A stretch of 64,000 nucleotides of DNA from Pseudoalteromonas espejiana DSM 9414. Lineage in GTDB: Bacteria > Pseudomonadota > Gammaproteobacteria > Enterobacterales > Alteromonadaceae. Both the position numbers and the translations under genes were made by a program. The notes beneath the pieces are model-generated. The model ran no database searches. It had not been told where the DNA came from and saw only the letters and a list, made by a program, of their open reading frames with translations. How positions within the stretch are numbered: the stretch's first letter is position 1; each line of letters starts with the position of its first letter. The DNA is taken from the NCBI RefSeq assembly GCF_002221525.1, contig NZ_CP011029.1, forward strand, positions 620,001-684,000, written 5' to 3'. This document shows, in pieces, positions 1 to 10,352 of this stretch.

Positions 1-354
1 ATTTACCATATCGGTAACAATAGCTTGCAACTCTGGTGAGCACTTTTCTACTAATAACTCAGAGATGAATACTTTTGGTTGATTTGGATCGCTGTGCTCG
101 TAGTGTTTAGCGTATAGCTTTTTAGCTTCAAAGTGGTATTCGCCACACTCTGTGTAACCTAGCGCTAAAAAGTGTGCTGCTAGTTTTTCAAGGCCTACTT
201 TTTCTATATTAAACGTACGTAGCGCAATATGATCGTTAATTATGTCGTCTTTTTGGGTTGAACCTAAAAGGTCATGAATTTTATCTGCCGATGGCGTAAC
301 GGCTAAATAGTTATCCCATAGGTTTTCAAATAATGTATTTACGTTGGTATGCAT
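1..354 (-). CDS. DUF1338 family protein (2-oxoadipate dioxygenase/decarboxylase-like), 3' end cut by window edge
   Basis: The first 118 codons are present and the rest lies beyond base 1. The N-terminal sequence resembles the DUF1338 family, whose characterised member HglS is an iron-dependent enzyme turning 2-oxoadipate into D-2-hydroxyglutarate in lysine breakdown. The segment DHIALRTF, with His at about residue 42, probably supplies a metal ligand. The ATG at 354 has a good ribosome site (AAGGA, seven bases upstream) and follows the astD stop by 21 bases, so it is likely the last gene seen of the ast operon. Family membership is fairly sure. The substrate is inferred and could be an arginine-pathway or lysine-pathway keto acid. 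Confidence 0.8.
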   Translation of the reverse strand, partial: MHTNVNTLFENLWDNYLAVTPSADKIHDLLGSTQKDDIINDHIALRTFNIEKVGLEKLAAHFLALGYTECGEYHFEAKKLYAKHYEHSDPNQPKVFISELLVEKCSPELQAIVTDMVN

Positions 355-375
355 GTTAAATCCTTAAAATGGGTA

Positions 376-1842
376 TTATTCTATTACTAAACCAGGTGCT
401 AAAGTTTGCGGTAAATTCACTTTGTCTGATTCAACCGACGCAACAGGGTAAGCGCAGTAATCGGCCGCATAATAAGCGCTAGCACGGTGATTACCACTTG
501 CACCAATACCACCAAACGGCGCAGCACTAGAGGCACCCGTAATAGGGCGGTTCCAATTTACAATACCAGCACGAATACGCTTTAAAAAGTGGCTGTAATC
601 ATCTTCTTTATCGCTAAGTAAGCCTGCTGATAGACCAAAGCTGGTGTTATTAGCTTCTGCTATTGCACTGTCAAAGTTGTTGTAGCGGTAAACTTTTATA
701 AGCGGGCCAAAGTGTTCTTCATCTGGCATGTTAGCTATGTGTGTAACATCAATAATACCTGGGCTTACAAAGCCTGTGCCTGCTTTTAGCTGCTTAAGCT
801 CAACGAGTATTTTGCCGCCGCTTTCAACTAATTCATTTTGCGCAGCAACCATACCAAGGGCTGCTCTTTCGCTTATCATTGCACCCATAAATGGCTGGTC
901 AGTTGCAAAACTGTCGTCAACAACAATATTTTTAGTCGCGCTAATTAGTTTTTCTAAAATGGCATCGCCATTGGTTGAATTCTCAATAAACACGCGGCGT
1001 GCACAAGTACAGCGCTGGCCAGAAGTAATAAAGCCAGATTGAATAATATCGTGCACTGCAGCGCTTACATCGGCTACATCTTTAACTATTAATGGGTTAT
1101 TCCCGCCCATTTCAAGCGCTAATATTTTACCTGGGTGGCCGGCAAACTGCTTATGTAATAAATGGCCAGTGTTTGAGCTGCCGGTAAAAAATAAGCCGTC
1201 TATGTCTTTATGTGAAGCAAGTGCTTTACCTGTTTCTACTTCACCTTGCACTAGGTTAATGACGCCCGCTGGTAAGCCTGCTTTTAACCAAAGTGATAAA
1301 GTAAACTCGGCAACGTGAGGTGTAAGCTCAGATGGTTTAAATACCACGGTGTTGCCCGCTAAAATAGCAGGTACTATGTGGCCGTTTGGTAAATGCCCTG
1401 GGAAGTTGTAAGGGCCAAATATAGCAACAACGCCGTGTGGTTTATGGCGTATAAATGCTTTAGCACCTGGCATTGGGTTTTCTGTTGTACCGGTGCGCTC
1501 ATTATAGGCTTTGATAGAAATGGCTACTTTACCAGTCATAGCGCCTACTTCTGTGCGTGTTTCCCAAAGAGGCTTGCCAGTTTCACGCGCTATAATGGCT
1601 GCAAATTCTTCTGTGTGCTCTTTTAATTGCGCTACAAAGTTTTCAAGTATGGTAATACGCGACTCAATTGGCGTATCTGCCCACTGCACTTGTGCTGCTC
1701 TAGCTGCATTAATTGCAGAATCTACTTGCTCGGCATTTGCGCCATTGCCTTGCCACACAATTTCGCCGTTACTTGGGTTAACAGAGTTAAAAGCGGGGCC
1801 TTGGCCTGTATGCCATTGGTTATTTATAAGGTGTGTGTTCAT
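376..1842 (-). CDS. astD: N-succinylglutamate 5-semialdehyde dehydrogenase
   Basis: This NAD-dependent aldehyde dehydrogenase oxidises N-succinylglutamate semialdehyde to N-succinylglutamate, the fourth step of the arginine succinyltransferase (AST) pathway in the cytoplasm. The ALDH marks are all visible: [13 protein letters not shown] near the substrate pocket, the NAD-contact segment FFTGSSNTG, the general-base Glu in [11 protein letters not shown] and the catalytic Cys in [11 protein letters not shown] start at ATG 1842 (488 residues, [10 protein letters not shown]), as in other AstD proteins. An in-frame extension to 1899 would run back into astA. The gene sits seven bases after astA and is probably co-transcribed with it. 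Confidence 0.95.
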   Translation of the reverse strand: MNTHLINNQWHTGQGPAFNSVNPSNGEIVWQGNGANAEQVDSAINAARAAQVQWADTPIESRITILENFVAQLKEHTEEFAAIIARETGKPLWETRTEVGAMTGKVAISIKAYNERTGTTENPMPGAKAFIRHKPHGVVAIFGPYNFPGHLPNGHIVPAILAGNTVVFKPSELTPHVAEFTLSLWLKAGLPAGVINLVQGEVETGKALASHKDIDGLFFTGSSNTGHLLHKQFAGHPGKILALEMGGNNPLIVKDVADVSAAVHDIIQSGFITSGQRCTCARRVFIENSTNGDAILEKLISATKNIVVDDSFATDQPFMGAMISERAALGMVAAQNELVESGGKILVELKQLKAGTGFVSPGIIDVTHIANMPDEEHFGPLIKVYRYNNFDSAIAEANNTSFGLSAGLLSDKEDDYSHFLKRIRAGIVNWNRPITGASSAAPFGGIGASGNHRASAYYAADYCAYPVASVESDKVNLPQTLAPGLVIE

Positions 1843-1849
1843 ATTTGTT

Positions 1850-2884
1850 TTACAGGCGGAAAAAACGCGCTGCATCTCCTTGGGATAAATTAAGGGCATC
1901 AGCCACTTCTTGGCTTATTACTAATGTATGTTTTGCATGATTGTAGTGAGCGTGCTGGGTAAAGGTAGCTCTAAACCCACTTACACCTTGATTGCAAACG
2001 GCAAGTGTATCTGAGCTGTGCTGGCTAATATGTTCCAGCTCGCCAATCGTAATAGGGCATACTTGAGACTCACGAATACTGCGAATATTACCAAGTTTTG
2101 CTTCTACCGTTGGGCCTGCATCAAACAAATCTACGTAGCCCCGATGCTCAAAACCTTCTTTTTCAAGTAGTTTGAGCGCAGGCTTTGTTTTGTCATGTAC
2201 ATGGCCTATTACTGCTTGGGCTTTTTTACTTAATAAGTTTACGTAAATAGGGTATTTAGGCATTAACTCACTAATAAACACTTTATCGCCAAGCCCAACT
2301 AAGTGATCGGCCTGAGGAAACTCAATACTAAAAAAGTGCTCTTGCAACCACTGCCAAAACGGTGAATGGCCATCTTCGTCACTTACGCCGCGCATTTCAG
2401 CAATCACGGTATCGGCAAAACGTTCGCTGTGCTGCGCCATAAATAAAAAGCGTGAGCGTGATAAAAAGCGGCCGGTTAAACCTTTGCGGCTGTTTTCGCG
2501 CAAAAACAAAGTACATATTTCAGAACATCCGGTGTAATCGTTACACATGCTTAAAATATCAACGGTGTTATAAACATTAAGTGTAGGCGAGTGGTGTACT
2601 GTTTTACCTAAATGGTAATGATACAAAGGCACAGATAAACCAACAGCGGCTTCTATGGCGGTAGTACCAATGACTTCACCTGTTTCGCTATCTTCTAAAA
2701 CAAATAAGTAGCTTTCATCGAGTGGCTGATTAATATTTTTAGCAAAGCTTTTTTCGGCGCGGTCTATTTTTTCTTTTAATTGCTCATCATCTACAGGCAG
2801 TGAGGTGAATCCATGGCCTGACTCGATTGCAATTTGCTTAAGTGCAGCAAAATCTGCAGTGGTAATAGGACGTAATACTTGCAT
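1850..2884 (-). CDS. astA: Arginine N-succinyltransferase
   Basis: It transfers succinyl from succinyl-CoA to L-arginine, the committed step of the AST pathway. The 344-residue length is normal for AstA. The N-terminus [15 protein letters not shown] opens a GNAT-like acyltransferase fold, and segments such as [19 protein letters not shown] and the C-terminal [11 protein letters not shown] match the family as I know it. The order astC-astA-astD is that of the E. coli ast operon, but astB (succinylarginine dihydrolase) is not next to these genes and astE is not visible either. Both may lie left of base 1 or elsewhere in the genome. Confidence 0.95.
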   Translation of the reverse strand: MQVLRPITTADFAALKQIAIESGHGFTSLPVDDEQLKEKIDRAEKSFAKNINQPLDESYLFVLEDSETGEVIGTTAIEAAVGLSVPLYHYHLGKTVHHSPTLNVYNTVDILSMCNDYTGCSEICTLFLRENSRKGLTGRFLSRSRFLFMAQHSERFADTVIAEMRGVSDEDGHSPFWQWLQEHFFSIEFPQADHLVGLGDKVFISELMPKYPIYVNLLSKKAQAVIGHVHDKTKPALKLLEKEGFEHRGYVDLFDAGPTVEAKLGNIRSIRESQVCPITIGELEHISQHSSDTLAVCNQGVSGFRATFTQHAHYNHAKHTLVISQEVADALNLSQGDAARFFRL

Positions 2885-2929
2885 TTATTACTTGCTCCAA
2901 CAGCGCGCCCTAGGGCGCGCCTTCTTAAA

Positions 2930-4317
<1,388 letters not shown>

Positions 4318-4746
4318 ATGATAACTCCACAAGATGAAAAGCTACTTTCAATTTTAAAAACCAATGCGCGTGCAAGTATTTCGGATTTGGCGCGTATGCT
4401 TAATTTATCGCGCTCTACCGTCCAAAGCCGTATGTTAAAGCTTGAAGAAACCGGTGTTATAAAAGGCTATAGCGTAGACTACGGTGAAGACTATTTAAGC
4501 AGTATGGTATCGGCTCATGTATCTATAAAGGTGATGCAAAAACTCACCACTAAAACCAATTTAGAGCTTAAGCAAATTGATGCTATTTCACAGCTTTATG
4601 CAATAAGCGGTGAGTTTGACTTAATTGCTGTAGTGCAAGCACAAAACTTAGAAAAGTTAAGCCACCTGCTTGATGATATTGGTAATTTAGATGGTGTGGA
4701 GCGCACAACATCATCGGTTATTCTAGAAACAAAATTTAAACGCTAA
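4318..4746 (+). CDS. Lrp/AsnC family transcriptional regulator
   Basis: A 142-residue Lrp/AsnC protein. Residues 1-60 form the helix-turn-helix (DEKLLSILKTNARASISDL, then LNLSRSTVQSRM). The rest is a RAM ligand-binding domain ending in the usual TTSSVILETKFKR. I start at ATG 4318; a TTG at 4276 would add 14 residues not seen in the family. It is divergent from astC, so an amino-acid-responsive control of arginine catabolism is the obvious inference. The effector (arginine, ornithine or another amino acid) is unknown. Confidence 0.9.
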   Translation: MITPQDEKLLSILKTNARASISDLARMLNLSRSTVQSRMLKLEETGVIKGYSVDYGEDYLSSMVSAHVSIKVMQKLTTKTNLELKQIDAISQLYAISGEFDLIAVVQAQNLEKLSHLLDDIGNLDGVERTTSSVILETKFKR

Positions 4747-5047
4747 TATCGCTTTACCTTGTACAACAACAAATTTTGTTTATTGTTGAGGAGTTTTAAA
4801 TATAGCTAAATTTGTACCCTAAACAACGTTTAAATTATTGTGTTTTTGCAATTGGATGGTAAAATTAAAAGCGTAAATATCATTTAAAATGAATGAACAA
4901 CAAGGAATTAACAACTCTTTTACACGGATGTTTGTAAGTACCACTCATGTACCCACGTAAACACCCTCAATAAACTTTATGTTAGAAGCAAGACTCATAG
5001 CCTTGTTTTAAAATGGAAGTAGTTTTACTACAGCATTAAGGAAAATG

Positions 5048-5416
5048 ATGAAAAAAATGATTATACTAATAGCATCAGTTATATCTATTGGCTATTACTT
5101 AAACGCAAAAGCAAGTCAGAGCTCATTCAAAAAAGAAACTGAAGTTAAAACGTTTAGCGATATATACTACAAAATTGAAACCTCCTCTGTAAGTATTGAT
5201 GAAATTATAATTGGCGCTACTGAGTTTGCTTTAACAATGTGTGCTGACCGATCTTATCAAGAAGCTTTGGGTAACACGGTTCAAAGTTGTAATCATCATT
5301 TTAAAATGACAAAGGACAGATGTGCGAGTTATTTAATTAAAAACTCTCAACGTTTTTATAAAGATAAAACAAAAGTTACTTTATTAACAGAGCGGTTTAT
5401 TAACTGTGTGAGTTAG
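5048..5416 (+). CDS. Small exported protein, unknown function
   Basis: About 122 residues. Residues 1-23 are a signal peptide (MKKMIILIASVISIGYYLNA, then K-A-S). The mature part is about 100 residues with four cysteines (in TMCADRS, VQSCNHH, DRCASYL and the C-terminal FINCVS), which would suit two disulfides in the periplasm. Two ATGs lie in tandem at 5045 and 5048; AAGGA at 5038-5042 is better spaced for the second. It stands alone, 300 bases after the Lrp gene and 90 before the next. I do not recognise the family. Confidence 0.6.
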   Translation: MKKMIILIASVISIGYYLNAKASQSSFKKETEVKTFSDIYYKIETSSVSIDEIIIGATEFALTMCADRSYQEALGNTVQSCNHHFKMTKDRCASYLIKNSQRFYKDKTKVTLLTERFINCVS

Positions 5417-5507
5417 TTTTTTGTGCTCCATAGTTATAATCAAACATGCTTTTTTTGCGCGCTTAACTATACTTACTTTAGTTTGTGCAATTATTTAGCA
5501 ATGGACT

Positions 5508-6674
5508 ATGCCTGTATATTTTTTATCGTTATTTTTAAATTTAGCCGAACCATTGCAGTTTGGCACAAATGCATCGCTTTCGACCCCAGATAACGCTGTA
5601 GACCAAGTACAATGTATCTTACACAATATGAATGCCCCTTTTGAATTACAAGCATTGCCTTGGCTTAGGGCTCGCAGAGAGGTCAAAGAAAAACGCCTTG
5701 ATGGTTACTTTACTACGCATTTAACATCGGAAATGAGCCATTATGGTCAGTTATCGTCACCTATATTTTTAGAAAATTGGTATTGGTTTACGCACCCTAA
5801 AAGTATTAGTAAAGACCCATCAAAATTACGCTATGGTGTTGTACATGGGAGCTATCAAGCTAATTGGTTTAAAACGCAAAAAATTACCTCGTTGGTTGAG
5901 GTAAACTCATTACAAGAAATTGTAAATGTTTTGCACCACCATAGAGTTGATAAAGTTTTATTGGATTTAGATGACTTTAACTTAGCTGCTAATAACCTCA
6001 AAATAGACCCTAGTATTTATAAAAAAGCATTTTATCGTTATGTACCGCTTGGTTTATTTGCAGCAAATAAGTTAATTGACGCTCATCCTAAGTTTTTAGA
6101 ACGGTTTGATGAGACTATACCGCAGTGCGCTCCAGATCCGTTTTCGTTGTCACATACTGAAAAAGAGCAAATACTAGCCAAGCTCTTTTCTGCTACTGAG
6201 CAGCTAATATCAGCGCCTTTAGTCGTTGAAGCTGTTAGACAAAGTAATAATAAAAAAATTGCCCAAGTGCAGATTTATAAGCAGGATAAAATTTGGATAG
6301 AAGAGGTTAAAAATAATAACCCAACTGCGGCCAATAAAATGCTAAAACAACCCGTGTCGCAGTATCTAAAAAGCTGGCAAATGCAATTTAATGGCGTAAT
6401 TACAGAGGTAATAGTTGCAGACAAACAGGGCAAAAATGTAGCTATTAGTAAAATAACTAGCGATTATTATCAAGCAGATGAAACTAAGTTTAATCAAATA
6501 TTTAATAAGCAATTAAACTATCATTTTGATTTTGTTGAGTATGATGCATCAACACATCATTTTCAGGTGCAAATGAGTGTACCAATAAAAAATAAAGCCG
6601 AGCACCATAGCGGTGTAATAATTTTAGGTGTTGATGTTGAAAAGGCACTTTTATCGTTAAACAAAAGCCTTTAG
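5508..6674 (+). CDS. Periplasmic solute-binding (SBP_bac_3-like) protein with a C-terminal PDC/Cache-like domain
   Basis: 388 residues. Residues 14-230 resemble the type 3 extracellular solute-binding fold seen in amino-acid ABC transporters (EPLQFGTNASLSTP start, LQALPWLRARREVKEKRLDG, later LRYGVVHGSY). Residues 235-385 read like a PDC/Cache sensor (VITEVIVADKQGKNVAISK, then DYYQADE, and the closing HHSGVIILGVDVEKAL). There is no kinase, GGDEF or chemotaxis output and no transporter gene beside it. The N-terminal hydrophobic stretch (MPVYFLSLFLNLA) is short with no basic residue, so export is uncertain; an in-frame stop just upstream excludes a longer start. The role is inferred as ligand sensing, perhaps for a partner elsewhere. 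Confidence 0.6.
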   Translation: MPVYFLSLFLNLAEPLQFGTNASLSTPDNAVDQVQCILHNMNAPFELQALPWLRARREVKEKRLDGYFTTHLTSEMSHYGQLSSPIFLENWYWFTHPKSISKDPSKLRYGVVHGSYQANWFKTQKITSLVEVNSLQEIVNVLHHHRVDKVLLDLDDFNLAANNLKIDPSIYKKAFYRYVPLGLFAANKLIDAHPKFLERFDETIPQCAPDPFSLSHTEKEQILAKLFSATEQLISAPLVVEAVRQSNNKKIAQVQIYKQDKIWIEEVKNNNPTAANKMLKQPVSQYLKSWQMQFNGVITEVIVADKQGKNVAISKITSDYYQADETKFNQIFNKQLNYHFDFVEYDASTHHFQVQMSVPIKNKAEHHSGVIILGVDVEKALLSLNKSL

Positions 6675-6722
6675 ATAAATAAAATAAAGATATTTAACCA
6701 AAGGTTAATGTGAGCGGATTAA

Positions 6723-7661
6723 TTAATTGTTTTTAGCAGAGGGTAAGTCAGTCACTTTTCTAATTATGTTTTTATCGGCTTCATCTAGTTTAATCACGTA
6801 TGCATTGCCTCCGACTAACCCTTTAAACTCCTCATCAGTAAAAATGAGTGTATTATTGTCATAAAAGGTAATTGCCTCTTTTTGCGTTACAATTCCTAAA
6901 TCTATACGCGACACATCACCTGAAAAAAACTTATCACCTTTAAAGTTTTCAAATAGCCAAATACTAGTAGAGTCTAATAAAACAAGCTTAGTTCTGTCTG
7001 GACTAAGTGCTGCCGAGGTGATCCAGCATAGCTTTTCAAGTGTTGTGCACGTTTTAAATGAATCAATAAGCTGCGCATCAAAATTAGCGGCATGGTCGCC
7101 CACCTTATAAACGTTTGTAATACCATCAAAAGGTTCTGTTCTGTTTTTAGTAAATAAATAAAGGTGACGATTATATTCAACAAACGCCTCTAAATCGAAG
7201 TTTCGCTTGTTGGGCTTTATAGGTGTCCCATCCATCTCAGGGTAGGTAAATTTTATAATTTCAGCTTCGGTGGTCTCTGTTTTTATATCTATTGGGTTTT
7301 CTATTTTGTAAATAGTAAGCCACTTTCTATCATTTTTATTATTACCAAAATCACCTAGAAAAAAATGACCAAATCTGTTTTGAGTCATGTCTTCCCAATC
7401 AATATTTTTAGCATTAGTTACTAATATTTCTTTTTCTATCGAGCCGTCTTCACTTAAACGGTAGAGTTTAGGGTCATCTCCACCATCGTTAATTGCCCAT
7501 AAACGGTTATTTTTATCAAATTCTATACCTGATATTTCTTTAAGTTTAGGGTCTACAGATAATTGTTTTTTACTATAAAGTGTATACGCAGAAAGGCTTA
7601 CAAAGGAGGCAACAATAATTAAAGCAATTGCCATAGTAAAGATAATGCTTTTTTTCAACAT
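6723..7661 (-). CDS. Membrane-anchored beta-propeller-like protein, unknown function
   Basis: 312 residues. An N-terminal hydrophobic segment (about residues 5-29) with leading lysines anchors or exports it. The rest has repeated short strands with Asp/Asn turns (EISGIEFDKNNRLWAINDGG, DWEDMTQNRFGHFFLGDFG, LVLLDSTSIWLFENF, YDNNTLIFTDEEFKG) typical of a six- or seven-bladed propeller of the SdiA-regulated or esterase-like-phytase type. No catalytic residues can be assigned. It faces the preceding gene tail-to-tail with 48 bases between, and lies divergent from the glycogen operon. Confidence 0.55.
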   Translation of the reverse strand: MLKKSIIFTMAIALIIVASFVSLSAYTLYSKKQLSVDPKLKEISGIEFDKNNRLWAINDGGDDPKLYRLSEDGSIEKEILVTNAKNIDWEDMTQNRFGHFFLGDFGNNKNDRKWLTIYKIENPIDIKTETTEAEIIKFTYPEMDGTPIKPNKRNFDLEAFVEYNRHLYLFTKNRTEPFDGITNVYKVGDHAANFDAQLIDSFKTCTTLEKLCWITSAALSPDRTKLVLLDSTSIWLFENFKGDKFFSGDVSRIDLGIVTQKEAITFYDNNTLIFTDEEFKGLVGGNAYVIKLDEADKNIIRKVTDLPSAKNN

Positions 7662-8042
7662 GAAATTTATGGTATTTCAGAGACTTTGGATGCTGTGTAT
7701 TATTACTTAAGCATACTGATAACGAAAGAATTTTATAATTTAGTATGAACTTTATATAAAGTTTAAGATCTGAACTTAAACGCTTTTTAATAAAAAATGA
7801 TTAAGTTGGTTTAATTATTGCTGATTAATAGCGAGTCATTAATATGCAGATAATATTTATATTTATCGCACTGGAAGTGTGCATACAAAAACTATTTTGC
7901 ACTGTAATAATGCGTAAATAAAAATTTGTTTAACTAACAATGTGTTTAATGATTTTGAATGGATTCCACATCGCCTTTTAAAGTGTTGTATCGGCCCTGT
8001 GGCAAAGATTAAGTACCCTTTTTGGTTTAGTTGGAGCCTGCT
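7662..8042. promoter_or_regulatory. Intergenic region upstream of the glycogen operon, with two palindromes
   Basis: This 381-base AT-rich gap between divergent genes should carry the glycogen-operon promoter. It holds a perfect 16-base palindrome at 7748-7763 (AACTTTATATAAAGTT) and, touching it, an inverted repeat at 7761-7781 with arms GTTTAAG and CTTAAAC around seven bases. These could be operators. I see no convincing CRP site and no small open frame with a ribosome site. Confidence 0.4.
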
Positions 8043-8345
8043 ATGTTGAATAAACGTTTTTTTAAAACAAAAGATGAAGCTGAAGTTACTTTCGAATTTA
8101 CCCACCCAGATGCCGAGCAAGTTTGCTTATTAGGCGAGTTTACAGATTGGCAACCAGTGCAAATGAAACTTAATAAAAAGCAGGGCGTGTTTAAGTGTAA
8201 GCAACGTTTACCTGTTGATAAGCAGTTTCATTTTCGATATTTAATTAATGGTGAAACGTGGGATAACGATCATCAAGCTGATGGTTACCTCCCCAATACT
8301 TTTGGAACAGAAAATAGCATAGTAAACACTCAACGTATTAGTTAA
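8043..8345 (+). CDS. Stand-alone CBM48 (isoamylase N-terminal / AMPK-beta-like) glycogen-binding protein
   Basis: A 100-residue protein that is almost only a CBM48 early-set domain: VTFEFTHPDAEQVCLLGEF, then TDWQPVQMKL, with HFRYLINGETWDND toward the end, as in the N-terminal domain of branching enzymes and of AMPK beta subunits. It has no catalytic domain. ATG 8043 has GGAG six bases upstream; an in-frame TTG at 8031 overlaps that site. It is the first gene of the glycogen operon, nine bases before malQ. It probably binds glycogen or maltodextrin, perhaps as a scaffold or sensor, but the function is inferred. Confidence 0.8.
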   Translation: MLNKRFFKTKDEAEVTFEFTHPDAEQVCLLGEFTDWQPVQMKLNKKQGVFKCKQRLPVDKQFHFRYLINGETWDNDHQADGYLPNTFGTENSIVNTQRIS

Positions 8346-8354
8346 GGCGAACAT

Positions 8355-10352
8355 ATGGACGCACTTTCGCAGTTGTTTTACCTGCACGGTATTGGTTATG
8401 AATTTACTAAATACACAGGCGAGCAGGTTATATTTAGCGAAGACACGCGCAAACGTGCCTTACAATGTTGTGGTGTTAATACAGAAAACGATAACCAAGT
8501 TGCACACCTTAATTATGAATTAGATGCTGCGACCTGGCTTGAACTCACGCCTAATACGTCGCTTTTTTCTTTAACGGATAAGCTATTACACGTTCGCATT
8601 GATGAGCGACAGCTAGGCCAGCATTTTAGTGTATCGATTAGTGAGCTCAACCTTAACTTTGAAAGAGAAAACTTACATGGTTTAGCTGTAACGGGTGAAT
8701 ATTATCTGCATGATGTGCGCTATATTGAAGTTGCAGTACCACTCGCGACTATGCCTGTTGGCTACTATAGCGCAGTAGTTAAGGTAGGTGAGCAAAGTAA
8801 ACAGACTCAACTATGGGCAACCCCTGAAAAAGTTTACCAAGTAGATGATAGCAAACGAACTGGGCTTTCTATTCAACTTTATACGGTAAAAAATAAAGCT
8901 GGCCTAGGTGTGGGTGACTTTAATGATTTACTTGAGCTATGTGAGTTATGCGCACAACAGCATATGGATTACATACTGCTTAACCCGTTGCATTTGTTAT
9001 TTGCAGAGCAACCAGAGCGAGCAAGTCCCTACAGTCCAAATAGCCGAGCTTTATTAAACCCACTTTATATATCTATTGAGCTGTGCGGCGACAGTAATAA
9101 TAACGCGCAATTAAACACATTATTGCAAAGCGATGAAGTACAAGCCATTATAAATAAGCATGAGCAGTTTATAGATTATGAGCTTGTTAGCAGAGCTAAA
9201 TATACCTTATTCAATGCGCTTTATACTCATTTTGAAGCAACTGCCTCTTCAGCGCGACGTGATGAATTTAATTTGTTTTGTGAGCAAAACCAAAGCACGT
9301 TGAAAACATTAAATTCAGCTAATCCGTCTTTTGATTATTACTTACAGTGGCAGGCCAGATTACAGTTAAATATTTGTCAGCAACATTGCTTAGATGCAGG
9401 TATGGCAATAGGCCTCATAAACGACTTAGCTGTAGGGTGCGCAGGTGATGGCGTTGAATATAAATCACAACAACCACTATTTAGCGAAAACGCAAATGTC
9501 GGCGCACCACCAGACCCATGGGCAGAAGCCGGACAAAATTGGGGCTTACCTGCACTAAATCCCCAGCAGCTAAAGAATGAACATTTCTCTTTTTATCGCG
9601 CGCTTATTCAGTCAAACATGCAAGGCGTTGGCGGGCTTAGAATTGACCATGTAATGGCACTTAGGCGTTTATGGTGGTGTTTTGAAAACAACCATAAGCA
9701 AGATGGCTGTTATGTTTATTACCCTTTTGAATATTTATTGGCTATCTTAAAAATAGAGTCTCACTTAAATAAAAGCATTGTTATAGGAGAAGACTTAGGC
9801 ATAGTGCCTCCCGAGGTAAAGCATGCGCTAGCCAGTAGTGGTATATATTCAAATAGCTTATTTTATTTTGAAAAACAACATGATGGCGAGTTTTTACCTT
9901 TAGAACACTTACCCAAACATTGCTTAATTATGATTGCTAATCATGATGTGCCACCATTTTGTGGCTGGTGGCAGTTAGATGATTTAAAAATAAAGCAGCA
10001 ATATCAATTAATAGATGAGCAGCAATATCATCAACAGGATCAACTGCGTAAAACAGAAAAGCAACGATTGCTTCGTTTTATAAATAGACACAGCCATGAA
10101 AGACTAAGCGAAAATAGTAACGCTATGACCGTTTATAGTGAACTTGCAAAAGCCTTAGCTCATGCAAACACACGGTTGTTTGCATTGCAGCTTGATGATT
10201 TAGATAAGCAAACTTACCCAGTAAATGTGCCTGGCACTAATACAGAATACCCAAACTGGCGGCGGGTATTAACTCATACCAGCAAAGAAATTTTTCAAAA
10301 TAATGCCAGTACCTTGGCTGCTATCAATTCAATAAGGAAAGGATATGCGTAG
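8355..10352 (+). CDS. malQ: 4-alpha-glucanotransferase (amylomaltase, GH77)
   Basis: It disproportionates maltodextrins, moving alpha-1,4-glucan segments between chains, in the cytoplasm. The GH77 signature residues are in place: the nucleophile Asp in GLRIDHVMALRR (about residue 428), the acid/base Glu in IGEDLGIVPP (about 479) and the third Asp in ANHDVPPF (about 528). VGAPPDPWAEAGQNWG is the typical 250s-loop segment. At 665 residues it is of the long type with an N-terminal extension. Its last eight bases overlap glgB (ATGCGTAG), which points to coupled translation. In this operon it would rework the oligosaccharides released by GlgX and GlgP. Confidence 0.93.
   Translation: MDALSQLFYLHGIGYEFTKYTGEQVIFSEDTRKRALQCCGVNTENDNQVAHLNYELDAATWLELTPNTSLFSLTDKLLHVRIDERQLGQHFSVSISELNLNFERENLHGLAVTGEYYLHDVRYIEVAVPLATMPVGYYSAVVKVGEQSKQTQLWATPEKVYQVDDSKRTGLSIQLYTVKNKAGLGVGDFNDLLELCELCAQQHMDYILLNPLHLLFAEQPERASPYSPNSRALLNPLYISIELCGDSNNNAQLNTLLQSDEVQAIINKHEQFIDYELVSRAKYTLFNALYTHFEATASSARRDEFNLFCEQNQSTLKTLNSANPSFDYYLQWQARLQLNICQQHCLDAGMAIGLINDLAVGCAGDGVEYKSQQPLFSENANVGAPPDPWAEAGQNWGLPALNPQQLKNEHFSFYRALIQSNMQGVGGLRIDHVMALRRLWWCFENNHKQDGCYVYYPFEYLLAILKIESHLNKSIVIGEDLGIVPPEVKHALASSGIYSNSLFYFEKQHDGEFLPLEHLPKHCLIMIANHDVPPFCGWWQLDDLKIKQQYQLIDEQQYHQQDQLRKTEKQRLLRFINRHSHERLSENSNAMTVYSELAKALAHANTRLFALQLDDLDKQTYPVNVPGTNTEYPNWRRVLTHTSKEIFQNNASTLAAINSIRKGYA

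Noticed and set aside
1511-1888. 125-codon open frame on the plus strand
   Set aside because: Antisense to the 5' part of astD, with no family resemblance or ribosome site.
4763-4790. Imperfect CAACAA/TTGTTG repeat after the Lrp gene
   Set aside because: AT-rich, poorly paired and without a clear T-run; too weak for a terminator call.
6694-6708. Inverted repeat TTAACC-AAA-GGTTAA between convergent genes
   Set aside because: The stem is only six pairs and no T-run follows in either direction, so I do not call it a terminator.
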